DNA of 64,000 bases. It comes from Kineosphaera sp032229625. Lineage in GTDB: Bacteria; Actinomycetota; Actinomycetes; Actinomycetales; Dermatophilaceae. Location: the NCBI GenBank assembly GCA_032229625.1, contig JAVTVZ010000063.1, positions 13,259 to 77,258 of the forward strand, written 5' to 3'. How positions within the stretch are numbered: the first letter of the stretch is position 1; each line of letters begins with the position of its first letter. Below are positions 42,220 to 49,575 of the stretch, one piece after another. The notes beneath the pieces are model-generated. The model saw only the letters and a program-made list of their open reading frames with translations. It was not told where the DNA came from and did not search any database. The position numbers were made by a program, and so were the translations under genes.

Positions 42220-42882
42220 TCAGTGGCTGTCGTGGCCTGGCCCGCTCGACGCGTCGTGGCCGCCGGTGCGGCTCTTGAGCTGCTTGGGCACCTTCAGCCC
42301 GCGCGAGCGCAGCTCCAGGCTGGCCAGGCGCCGCACGATCGCCGGGTCACCGGCCCGCCAGGCTGCGACCGGGTCGTCGCTGATCGCGGCGAGCTTGGGC
42401 ATCGGCTGGTTGGCCAGGGCGCGCAACGCGAAGAGGTCGAGGTCGGCGTCCGCGTCGATGAACTGCCGCGCCGCCGCGGCCCGCCGATAGAAGCTGACCC
42501 GCAGGAAGAGCCACGGGATGACGACGATGAGGATCGGCGCGGCCGCCGTCGCGATGCCCAGCGCGAGCGCGAGCCGCTGCAGGGCGCCCGCGGTGTCCCA
42601 GCCGATGCCCGCGATGTCCGATCCCGTCTGCGCCATCGAGGCGAACGCGCCGACGAGCTGATCGCCGACCATCGGCAGATCCCGCACCTGCCCGGCGGTC
42701 TGCTGCATCGCGGTGTTGAAGGAGATGCCGGTCTGGTGCAGCTTGAGCGCCGGCTGCGCGAGCGCGACGACGAGCGCATACATCCACTGACCGACCCAGA
42801 CCCACGCGATCGCCCACACCGCGACGATCGCGTCGAAGGTCATCTGGGCGAGGCGCCGGCCGGGCGTCTGGGCGTACCACAT
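42220..42882 (-). CDS. Conserved actinobacterial membrane protein of unknown function
   Basis: A 220-residue protein with membrane helices near residues 12-38 and about 112-135, an intervening extracytoplasmic helical segment (FNTAMQQTAGQVRDLPMVGDQL), and a soluble C-terminal domain rich in Ala/Leu/Asp (FIDADADLDLFALRALANQPM). No known motif is found. The ATG at 42882 has AGGA 7 nt upstream on the minus strand, better than the GTG at 42888. It is divergent from xerD. Confidence 0.65.
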   Translation of the reverse strand: MWYAQTPGRRLAQMTFDAIVAVWAIAWVWVGQWMYALVVALAQPALKLHQTGISFNTAMQQTAGQVRDLPMVGDQLVGAFASMAQTGSDIAGIGWDTAGALQRLALALGIATAAAPILIVVIPWLFLRVSFYRRAAAARQFIDADADLDLFALRALANQPMPKLAAISDDPVAAWRAGDPAIVRRLASLELRSRGLKVPKQLKSRTGGHDASSGPGHDSH

Positions 42883-42995
42883 GGGCACATCCTGCCCGGC
42901 GCTCGCCGCTCGTGACGCCGCGAACCGCCGGTCGAACCGGGTCGGCCGCGCGCGGACGGGCCCCCGGTCACCCCTGCCCGCCGGGCGAGCTCACC

Positions 42996-43001
42996 TACGC
43001 T
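42996..43001 (+). promoter_or_regulatory. -10 element of xerD, leaderless-type
   Basis: TACGCT, 6 nt before the ATG at 43008, without a Shine-Dalgarno sequence. Confidence 0.6.
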
Positions 43002-43007
43002 GGTCGG

Positions 43008-44234
43008 ATGACAGGCCGCGCGATGACAGGCCCCGGGGACGCGCGTCGGCCGGCCGCCGCGAACCCCGTCGAGCTCGCCACCCAGGACTGGCTCAGCCAC
43101 CTGCGCGTCGAGCGCGGCGCGTCGGCGAACACCCTCGCGTCCTACGGCCGCGACCTGCGCCGCTATGTCGAGCACCTCGCCGCCGCCGGGATCGCCGACC
43201 CCGGGCAGGTCACCCCGGGTCATGTCGCGGACTTCCTCGTGGCGCTGCGCGAGGGCCGCGGTGGGCGCGCGTTGTCGAGCGCGTCGGCGGCCCGGGCCCT
43301 CATCGCCGTCCGCGGGCTGCACCGCTTCCTGCTGCTGGAGGACCGCACCGCCACCGACCCCGCCGCCGGGGTCCGACCGCCCGCCGCCGGGCGACGACTG
43401 CCCGACACCCTGTCCACCGGCCAGGTCGAGGCGCTCATCGCCGCGACCGGCGACGGCAGCACGCCCGCCTCGCTGCGCGACCGGGTGCTGCTCGAACTGC
43501 TCTACGGCACCGGCGCCCGCATCTCCGAGGCCGTCGGTCTCGACGTCGACGACGTGTCTGCCGACGTGTCTGCCGAGGAGCCTGCCGAGGTGCCTGCCGA
43601 GGTGCCTGCCGACGGGGCGTCCGGCGAGGTGTCGGGCGGCGAGCCCGCCCCCGACGCGACGAACCTCGACACGATGCGCCCGGACGCGACGGCACGCGAC
43701 GGCCGGCCGGCTGTCGCGGGGGCGCTGCGGCTGGTCGGCAAGGGCGGCACCCAGCGGATCGTGCCGGTGGGCCGGTATGCCCGGGCCGCGATCGAGGCCT
43801 ACCTCGTGCGGGGGCGGCCGGCGCTCGTGGCCGCCGGGCCGGGGCGGGGCGGCGCCGCGCTGCTGCTCGGTGACCGCGGCGGGCGACTGAGCCGCCAGAG
43901 CGCGTGGGCGGTCATCCGGCGCGTCGCGGCCCTCGCCCGGCAGGCCGAGGTCGCTGCCGACACAGGGTCGGGCCCAGGGACGGGCGCTGGGTCGTGCGTC
44001 GGGTCGGGTGCCGACGCGGGCGGCGGGCCGGAGGGGCCGAGCTGGGCGGACCGGATCGGCCCGCACACGCTGCGGCACAGCTTCGCGACGCACCTCCTCG
44101 AGGGCGGCGCCGACGTGCGGGTCGTGCAGGAGCTCCTCGGCCACGCGAGTGTGACGACGACACAGATCTATACGCACGTCACCGTGCAGCACCTGCGCGA
44201 GGTCTATGCCGCCGCCCATCCGCGCGCCCGATGA
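43008..44234 (+). CDS. xerD: Tyrosine recombinase XerD with two internal linker insertions
   Basis: Resolves chromosome dimers at dif together with XerC. The N-terminal SAM-like core-binding domain (residues ~22-105) and catalytic domain are complete: Arg171, Lys245, His353, Arg356, His379 and nucleophile Tyr388 (TTTQIYTHV). At 408 residues it is about 100 longer than usual. The excess is a Glu/Pro/Asp-rich insert after LDVDDV, encoded partly by five 12-bp repeats (43551-43610), and a Gly/Ser-rich insert before GPHTLRHSFATH (about residues 315-347). Catalytic residues are retained, so activity is plausible. It is first in the xerD-parA-scpAB block. Confidence 0.93.
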   Translation: MTGRAMTGPGDARRPAAANPVELATQDWLSHLRVERGASANTLASYGRDLRRYVEHLAAAGIADPGQVTPGHVADFLVALREGRGGRALSSASAARALIAVRGLHRFLLLEDRTATDPAAGVRPPAAGRRLPDTLSTGQVEALIAATGDGSTPASLRDRVLLELLYGTGARISEAVGLDVDDVSADVSAEEPAEVPAEVPADGASGEVSGGEPAPDATNLDTMRPDATARDGRPAVAGALRLVGKGGTQRIVPVGRYARAAIEAYLVRGRPALVAAGPGRGGAALLLGDRGGRLSRQSAWAVIRRVAALARQAEVAADTGSGPGTGAGSCVGSGADAGGGPEGPSWADRIGPHTLRHSFATHLLEGGADVRVVQELLGHASVTTTQIYTHVTVQHLREVYAAAHPRAR

Positions 44235-44352
44235 GCGCCCGATGAGCGCGCGATGAGCGCCCGGGGGCCCGCCCCGCGGGCGCGACCGCACGGCATACCA
44301 GATGTGCGGGCGCGGTCCGACGCCAGGGGAGTCGGCCGTTGGAGTGCGCTGA

Positions 44353-44358
44353 TACAGT
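44353..44358 (+). promoter_or_regulatory. Putative -10 element of parA-scpAB-rluB
   Basis: TACAGT, predicting a start near 44365 and a leader of about 78 nt, with AGGAGAG (44427-44433) 9 nt before the ATG at 44443. Confidence 0.5.
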
Positions 44359-44442
44359 CGGCGCCAGGTGCGTGGCGGGGGGCTGCAGGCCGCCGCACTG
44401 CGCACGTGCGAGCGGAGTCCCGGACTAGGAGAGTGGCACCCG

Positions 44443-45504
44443 ATGATGGCCCTGCAGCAGCTCGCCACGACGAGGATCGATGCCGAACGCGAGGCCGACA
44501 TGACCGACGACCACCTGCACTCCGACGAGGCTCACTCCGACGAGGCTGCGGACTATCTGCCGTCCGACGACGAGCGCGACGAGCGCTCGCAGGGCCGCCC
44601 GACGGCGGCGGACTACACCCAGCATCACGGCCGGTTGCCCGGCACCGAGACCGCCGGAGAGGGTCAGCTCGGGCCGACCGGTCGGGTCATGCCGCACTTC
44701 CCGGAGCCGCCGCCGCTGGATCGCCACGGCCCGGCGCGCATCATCGCGATGTGCAACCAGAAGGGCGGGGTCGGCAAGACGACGACCACGATCAACCTCG
44801 GCGCCGCGCTCGCCGAGCTGGGGCGCAAGGTGCTGCTCGTCGACTTCGACCCCCAGGGCGCGCTGTCGGTCGGCTTCGGGCTGCGGGCCCACGAGCTCGA
44901 CCTGACGATCTACAACCTGCTCGTGGAGCGGGGTCACGACGTGCGCGACGTCATCCAGCCCACGCGCACGCACAACCTCGACCTGCTCCCGGCGAACATC
45001 GACCTGTCCGCCGCGGAGGTCCAGCTCGTCGGCGAGGTCGCCCGCGAGATGGTGCTCGCCCGGGTGCTGCGGCCGGTGCTCGACGACTACGACGCGATCC
45101 TCATCGACTGCCAGCCCTCGCTCGGGCTGCTCACGGTCAACGCGCTGACCGCCGCGCACGGCGTCGTCATCCCGCTGGAGTGCGAGTTCTTCGCGATGCG
45201 CGGCGTCGCGCTGCTCGTGGAGACGATCGACAAGGTCACCGACCGGCTCAACCCGCGCCTCCAGGTCGACGGCATCCTCGCGACGATGTATGACGGCCGC
45301 ACCCTGCACAGCCGGGAGGTCGTCCGCTCCGTCGTCGACCACTTCCAGGACCGCGTCTTCCACACCGTCATCAGCCGCACCGTGAAGTTCCCCGACGCGA
45401 CGCTCGCCGCCGAGCCGATCACCGCCTACGCGCCGTCGCACGCCGCCGCCGAGGCCTACCGGCAGCTGGCCCGCGAGCTCATCAGCCGAGGTGGGGCGGC
45501 CTGA
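44443..45504 (+). CDS. ParA/Soj-type chromosome-partitioning ATPase
   Basis: A 353-residue Walker-type ATPase. After ~100 acidic, poorly ordered residues (repeated HSDEAHSDEAA) come the deviant Walker A KGGVGKTTTT (near residue 108), VLLVDFDPQGALSVGFG, and Walker B ILIDCQPSLGLLTVNAL. It belongs to the second Soj-like type found next to scpA in actinobacteria, not the origin-proximal parAB pair, and no parB follows. Probably acts with ScpAB in chromosome organisation. ATG 44443 has AGGAGAG upstream. Its stop overlaps an in-frame CTG that may start scpA. Confidence 0.88.
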   Translation: MMALQQLATTRIDAEREADMTDDHLHSDEAHSDEAADYLPSDDERDERSQGRPTAADYTQHHGRLPGTETAGEGQLGPTGRVMPHFPEPPPLDRHGPARIIAMCNQKGGVGKTTTTINLGAALAELGRKVLLVDFDPQGALSVGFGLRAHELDLTIYNLLVERGHDVRDVIQPTRTHNLDLLPANIDLSAAEVQLVGEVAREMVLARVLRPVLDDYDAILIDCQPSLGLLTVNALTAAHGVVIPLECEFFAMRGVALLVETIDKVTDRLNPRLQVDGILATMYDGRTLHSREVVRSVVDHFQDRVFHTVISRTVKFPDATLAAEPITAYAPSHAAAEAYRQLARELISRGGAA

Positions 45505-45530
45505 GCGCCGCCGCGCCGTCGGCGCCGCCG

Positions 45531-46661
45531 GTGGAGCGGACCGAGTCTGTGGAGCTGGAAGAGCCTGTGGAGCCCGAAGAGCCTGTGGAGCCGGCAGATT
45601 CTGCGCGGCCGACAGCGTCTGGGGCGGCGCAGGAGGCGCCGGAGTCGACCGCGCCGGCCGCCCCGGACTCGCCGGACTCGCCGGCCGTGGCTCTCGGTGC
45701 GCCCGCGACCTGCGGCGTCACGCCCGGGGGAGTGCTGACGCGGCGCGGGGCGCCGACCCCCTTCGAGGTGCATCTCGACGTCTTCTCCGGCCCGTTCGAC
45801 CTGCTGCTCGGGCTCATCTCCAAGCACAAGCTCGACATCACCGAGATCGCGCTCGCGCGGGTGACGGACGAATTCATCGGCTTCATCCGCGCCCGCCAGG
45901 AGCAGGCCCGGTCCTCCGGCTGCGCGTGGGACCTGTCGCAGGCCTCGGAGTTCCTGCTGGTCGCGGCCACGCTGCTCGACCTCAAGGCTGCGCGGCTGCT
46001 GCCGCGAACCGGCGAGGAGGAGGAAGACCTCGAGCTCATCGAGGCCCGGGACCTGCTCTTCGCGCGGCTGCTGCAATACCGCGCGTACAAGGAGGTCGCG
46101 GCCTGGGTGGAGCAGCGCATCGCCGGTCACGGGCGGATGATGGCGCGCCAGAGCGGCCTCGAACCGCGCTTCGCCGCGCTGCTGCCCGAGCTCGTGCTGT
46201 CCGTCACCCCCGAGCAGCTGGCGCAGATCGCCGCGCAGGCGCTGACCCCCAAGGCGCCGCCGACCGTCGGCGTCACCCACCTGCACGCGCCGGCTGTCAG
46301 CGTGCGGGAGCAGGCCGCGCTGCTCGTGCGGCGGCTGCGGGAGCAGCGCACCGCATCCTTCCGCGAGCTCGTCGCCGACGCCGACGGCACGCTCGTCGTC
46401 GTCGCGCGCTTCCTCGCGCTGCTCGAACTCTTCCGGGAGGCCGCCGTGACCTTCGAGCAGGAGGTCGCGCTCGGTGAGTTGACCGTCTCCTGGGTCGGGC
46501 GCGAGGAGGGCGCCGTCGACGTCGGCGCGCAGTTCGACGACGGCGCTGACAGCAAGGGACCAGGCGGTGACGGCGCAGTCGGCGACGGAGCAGGCGGCGG
46601 CGACCCCGTGGCGCGGGGGTCCGGCGCTGCGGGCGCGACGGCTCAGGAGGTGTATGCGTGA
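45531..46661 (+). CDS. scpA: Segregation and condensation protein A (kleisin)
   Basis: Kleisin subunit of the SMC-ScpAB condensin. The core begins FEVHLDVFSGPFDLLLGLISKHKLDITEI (residues ~76-105) and continues through LLVAATLLDLKAARLLP to a C-terminal winged helix (VVARFLALLELFREAAVTFEQEVALGELTV). The first ~70 residues are low complexity, with three 18-bp repeats (45549-45602), and the C-terminus has a Gly/Asp tail. The GTG at 45531 lacks a ribosome binding site. A CTG at 45501 is in frame, overlaps the parA stop as CTGA and has GAGGTGG 6 nt upstream, so it may be the true start. Confidence 0.92.
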   Translation: MERTESVELEEPVEPEEPVEPADSARPTASGAAQEAPESTAPAAPDSPDSPAVALGAPATCGVTPGGVLTRRGAPTPFEVHLDVFSGPFDLLLGLISKHKLDITEIALARVTDEFIGFIRARQEQARSSGCAWDLSQASEFLLVAATLLDLKAARLLPRTGEEEEDLELIEARDLLFARLLQYRAYKEVAAWVEQRIAGHGRMMARQSGLEPRFAALLPELVLSVTPEQLAQIAAQALTPKAPPTVGVTHLHAPAVSVREQAALLVRRLREQRTASFRELVADADGTLVVVARFLALLELFREAAVTFEQEVALGELTVSWVGREEGAVDVGAQFDDGADSKGPGGDGAVGDGAGGGDPVARGSGAAGATAQEVYA

Positions 46662-47416
46662 ACGACATCGCGACCGACGTGACCGACGCGACCGACGTGA
46701 CCGACGAGGGTTCCCCGGTCGAGGCACCGGGTCCGGTCGACTCCGCCGATCAGGCCGAGCCCACCGAGCAGGTCGAGCCCACCGAGCAGGTCGAGGCCAC
46801 CGAGCAGGCCCAAGCCGCAGGCGCGGAGGCCGCGCAGGAGCCGCCGTTCGACCCTGAGCAGGTGCCCGGCGGGCTGCGGGCCGCCCTCGAGGCGGTGCTC
46901 ATGGTCGTCGAGGAGCCGGTCACCGCCGCGTCGCTGGCCGCGGCGCTGCAGCGGCCCGAGGCGCTCGTCGAGGAGACGCTGACGGCCATCGCCGCCGACG
47001 ACGAGGAGTCCCGCCGCGGCTTCGCGCTGCTGTGCCTGGCCGGCGGCTGGCGCTACTACTCCCGGCACGACCTGGCCCCGGTGGTGGAGAAGTATCTGCT
47101 CGACGGGCAGCGCGCCCGGCTCAGCCAGGCCGCCCTGGAGACCCTGGCGGTCATCGCCTATCGGCAGCCGGTCTCGCGGGCGCGGGTCAGCGCGGTGCGC
47201 GGCGTCAACGTCGACGGGGTCGTGCGCACGCTGCTGACGCGCGGCCTGATCACCGAGACCGGCGTCGACGACGACCACGGCGCGGTCCTCTACGGCACGA
47301 CCGCCTACTTCCTCCAGCGTCTCGGGCTGCGATCACTGGACGAGCTGCCGCCGCTGGCCCCGTACCTTCCCGATTCGGACCTTCTCGACGACCTCATCCA
47401 GGAGCGCGACGCATGA
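46658..47416 (+). CDS. scpB: Segregation and condensation protein B
   Basis: Winged-helix partner of ScpA that binds the kleisin middle region. The 252-residue protein has an acidic N-terminal segment of ~65 residues with three 18-bp repeats (46757-46810), then the two winged-helix domains (LRAALEAVLMVVEEPVTAASLA; LSQAALETLAVIAYRQPVSRARVSAVRGV). GTG 46658 overlaps the scpA stop and its own stop overlaps rluB (ATGA), so scpA, scpB and rluB are translationally coupled. Confidence 0.94.
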   Translation: MNDIATDVTDATDVTDEGSPVEAPGPVDSADQAEPTEQVEPTEQVEATEQAQAAGAEAAQEPPFDPEQVPGGLRAALEAVLMVVEEPVTAASLAAALQRPEALVEETLTAIAADDEESRRGFALLCLAGGWRYYSRHDLAPVVEKYLLDGQRARLSQAALETLAVIAYRQPVSRARVSAVRGVNVDGVVRTLLTRGLITETGVDDDHGAVLYGTTAYFLQRLGLRSLDELPPLAPYLPDSDLLDDLIQERDA

Positions 47417-48429
47417 CCGGCAGGGCAGGACGACCCGGACCACGATCCGGCGGTACAGGCGGCGCGGGCCGGTCCGGCGGCGCAGGCCGATCCGGTAGCT
47501 CGGGCGGTGGCCGCGCGGGTGCCGGGCGCGCCGGTGCGGGCGGATCCGGTGGCGCCAGGAGCGGCCGGCCGCAGCGCCGGGACGGCGGGGGATCGGGCAG
47601 CGGCTCGGGCGCGCCGCGGGTGCGCCGCGGTCGTCAGGGCGCGGCCCGGCGGGCGCCGCAGGTGGTCGACGCGCCGCAGGTCGACGTCCACGATCCCGAC
47701 GGCGTGCGGCTGCAGAAGCTGCTGGCCGCCGCGGGCGTCGGCAGTCGTCGCGTGTGCGAGCAGCTCATCACCGCCGGCCGCGTCAGCGTCGACGGGGCCG
47801 TCGTCACCGAGCTCGGAGTGCGGATCGACCCGGTGACCCAGAGCGTGCACGTCGACGGGGTGCGCATCCAGCTCGACACCAGCCGCGTCTACTTCGCGTT
47901 CAACAAGCCGCTCGGCGTCGTCTCGACGATGAGCGACGAGCACGGCCGGCCCTCGATCGGTGACTTCCTCGCGCGGCGCTCGAAGGAGTCCGAGCGGCTC
48001 TTCCACGTCGGGCGCCTGGACGCCGACACCGACGGACTCATGCTGCTGACCAACGACGGCGAGCTCGCCCACCGACTCCAGCACCCCTCCTACGGGGTGG
48101 CGAAGACGTATGTCGCGACGGTCCCCGGCCCGGTGGCGCGTGACGTCGGGCGGCGGCTGCGCGAGGGCATCGAGCTGGAGGACGGCCCGGTGGCCGTCGA
48201 CTCCTTCCGGCTCGTGGATTCGGCGCCGGGCCGCGCGATCGTCGAGGTCGTCATCCACGAGGGCCGCAAGCACATCGTGCGGCGCCTGCTCGAGGCCGTC
48301 GGTCACCCCGTGGAGACCCTGACCCGCGTGCAGGTCGGCCCGGTGCAGCTGCGCGACCTCAAGACGGGGCGGATGCGCCCGCTCAACGGCAAGGAGATCG
48401 GCGAGCTCTACCAGGCCGCGGAGCTCTGA
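47413..48429 (+). CDS. rluB: Ribosomal large subunit pseudouridine synthase B family
   Basis: Isomerises uridine in 23S rRNA. After a Gly/Arg/Ser-rich N-terminus of ~95 residues (an RNA-binding-like tail), an S4 domain (VRLQKLLAAAGVGSRRVCEQLI) precedes the RsuA/RluB catalytic domain with the nucleophilic Asp in HVGRLDADTDGLMLLTNDG and the LLEAVGHPV region. The 338-residue length is explained by the tail. Coupled to scpB by ATGA, the usual scpAB-rluB arrangement. Confidence 0.93.
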   Translation: MTGRAGRPGPRSGGTGGAGRSGGAGRSGSSGGGRAGAGRAGAGGSGGARSGRPQRRDGGGSGSGSGAPRVRRGRQGAARRAPQVVDAPQVDVHDPDGVRLQKLLAAAGVGSRRVCEQLITAGRVSVDGAVVTELGVRIDPVTQSVHVDGVRIQLDTSRVYFAFNKPLGVVSTMSDEHGRPSIGDFLARRSKESERLFHVGRLDADTDGLMLLTNDGELAHRLQHPSYGVAKTYVATVPGPVARDVGRRLREGIELEDGPVAVDSFRLVDSAPGRAIVEVVIHEGRKHIVRRLLEAVGHPVETLTRVQVGPVQLRDLKTGRMRPLNGKEIGELYQAAEL

Positions 48430-48431
48430 GG

Positions 48432-49529
48432 ATGCCCGCGCTGTCCCGGGTCCACATCGTCGGCACCGGTCTCATCGGCACGAGCATCGGGCTCGCGCTG
48501 CGCGGCCGCGGCGTCGACGTCACGCTCGCCGACCCGTCGCCGACGGCCGTGACCCTCGCGGCCGACCTCGGCGCGGGGCGACTCGTCGGCGACGACGACC
48601 CCGAGCCGGAGGTCGTGCTCGTCGCGGCGCCGCCCGACGTCACCGCCGGGGTCGTCGCCGCGCAGCTGCGCGCCCACCCGCGGGCGACGGTCACCGACGT
48701 CGCCTCCGTCAAACGCGTCATCCTCGCCGAACTCGCTGCGGCCGGAGCCGATCTCGCGCGGTATGTCGGTGGTCACCCGATGGCCGGCCGCGAGCGCAGC
48801 GGGGCGGTGTCGGGGCGCTCGGACCTCTTCGTCGGGCGGCCGTGGGTCGTCGTGGCCTCCGCGCGGGCCGACACCGGCCGCGTCGAGCAGGTGCGGGCCC
48901 TGGCCGAGCTGACCGGCGCGGTCGTCGCGCAGATGGACGCCGCGGAGCACGACGGCGCGGTCGCGGCCGTCTCGCACGTGCCGCAGGTCGCGGCGAGCCT
49001 GGTGGCGGGGCGGCTGCGCGAGCTGCCCTCGGAGTCGGTCGCCCTCGCCGGGCAGGGGCTGCGCGACGTCACCCGCATCGCCGAGAGCGACCCGGCGCTG
49101 TGGACCCAGATCCTCGTCGGCAACGCCACCGCGGTGCGCGGCGTGCTGAGCGGGATGATCCGCGAGTTGCAGGGGGTCATCGACGCCCTCGACGCGATCG
49201 GCGACGACCCCGACTCCCCGGCCCCGGGCGCGCGGCGGGTGCTCGCCTCGCTCATCGCCGACGGCAACGCCGGCCACGCCCGCATCCCCGGCAAGCACGG
49301 ATCGAGCGCGGTCGCCTATGCCGTCGTCACCGTCGTCGTCGCCGACGAGCCCGGCACGATCGCCCGCCTCCTGCACGATGTCGGCGCCGAGGGCGTCAAC
49401 CTCGAGGACCTGCGCATCGAGCACGAATTCGGCCGACCCGTCGGCATCGTGCAGATGTGGGTGCTGCCGCAGGCGCAGCAGCCCCTGACCGACGCCCTGC
49501 GGGCCCGCGGCTGGACCGTGCGCGACTGA
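48432..49529 (+). CDS. tyrA: Prephenate dehydrogenase with C-terminal ACT domain
   Basis: Oxidative decarboxylase converting prephenate to 4-hydroxyphenylpyruvate in tyrosine synthesis (arogenate use cannot be excluded). The 365-residue protein has the nucleotide-binding start VHIVGTGLIGTSIGLAL, the conserved GGHPMAGRERSGA (catalytic His region) and AEHDGAVAAVSHVPQV, and an ACT domain at about residues 292-365 (VTVVVADEPGTIARLLHDVGAEGVNLEDL), suggesting tyrosine feedback. It starts two bases after rluB, inserted between rluB and cmk. Confidence 0.93.
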   Translation: MPALSRVHIVGTGLIGTSIGLALRGRGVDVTLADPSPTAVTLAADLGAGRLVGDDDPEPEVVLVAAPPDVTAGVVAAQLRAHPRATVTDVASVKRVILAELAAAGADLARYVGGHPMAGRERSGAVSGRSDLFVGRPWVVVASARADTGRVEQVRALAELTGAVVAQMDAAEHDGAVAAVSHVPQVAASLVAGRLRELPSESVALAGQGLRDVTRIAESDPALWTQILVGNATAVRGVLSGMIRELQGVIDALDAIGDDPDSPAPGARRVLASLIADGNAGHARIPGKHGSSAVAYAVVTVVVADEPGTIARLLHDVGAEGVNLEDLRIEHEFGRPVGIVQMWVLPQAQQPLTDALRARGWTVRD

Positions 49530-49563
49530 GCCGGCGTCGGGATCCGGCGCTCCGGCCAGCGGA

Positions 49564-49569
49564 TAGGCT
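49564..49569 (+). promoter_or_regulatory. -10 element of cmk-der, leaderless-type
   Basis: TAGGCT, 6 nt before the ATG at 49576. Confidence 0.65.
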
Positions 49570-49575
49570 GGCGCG

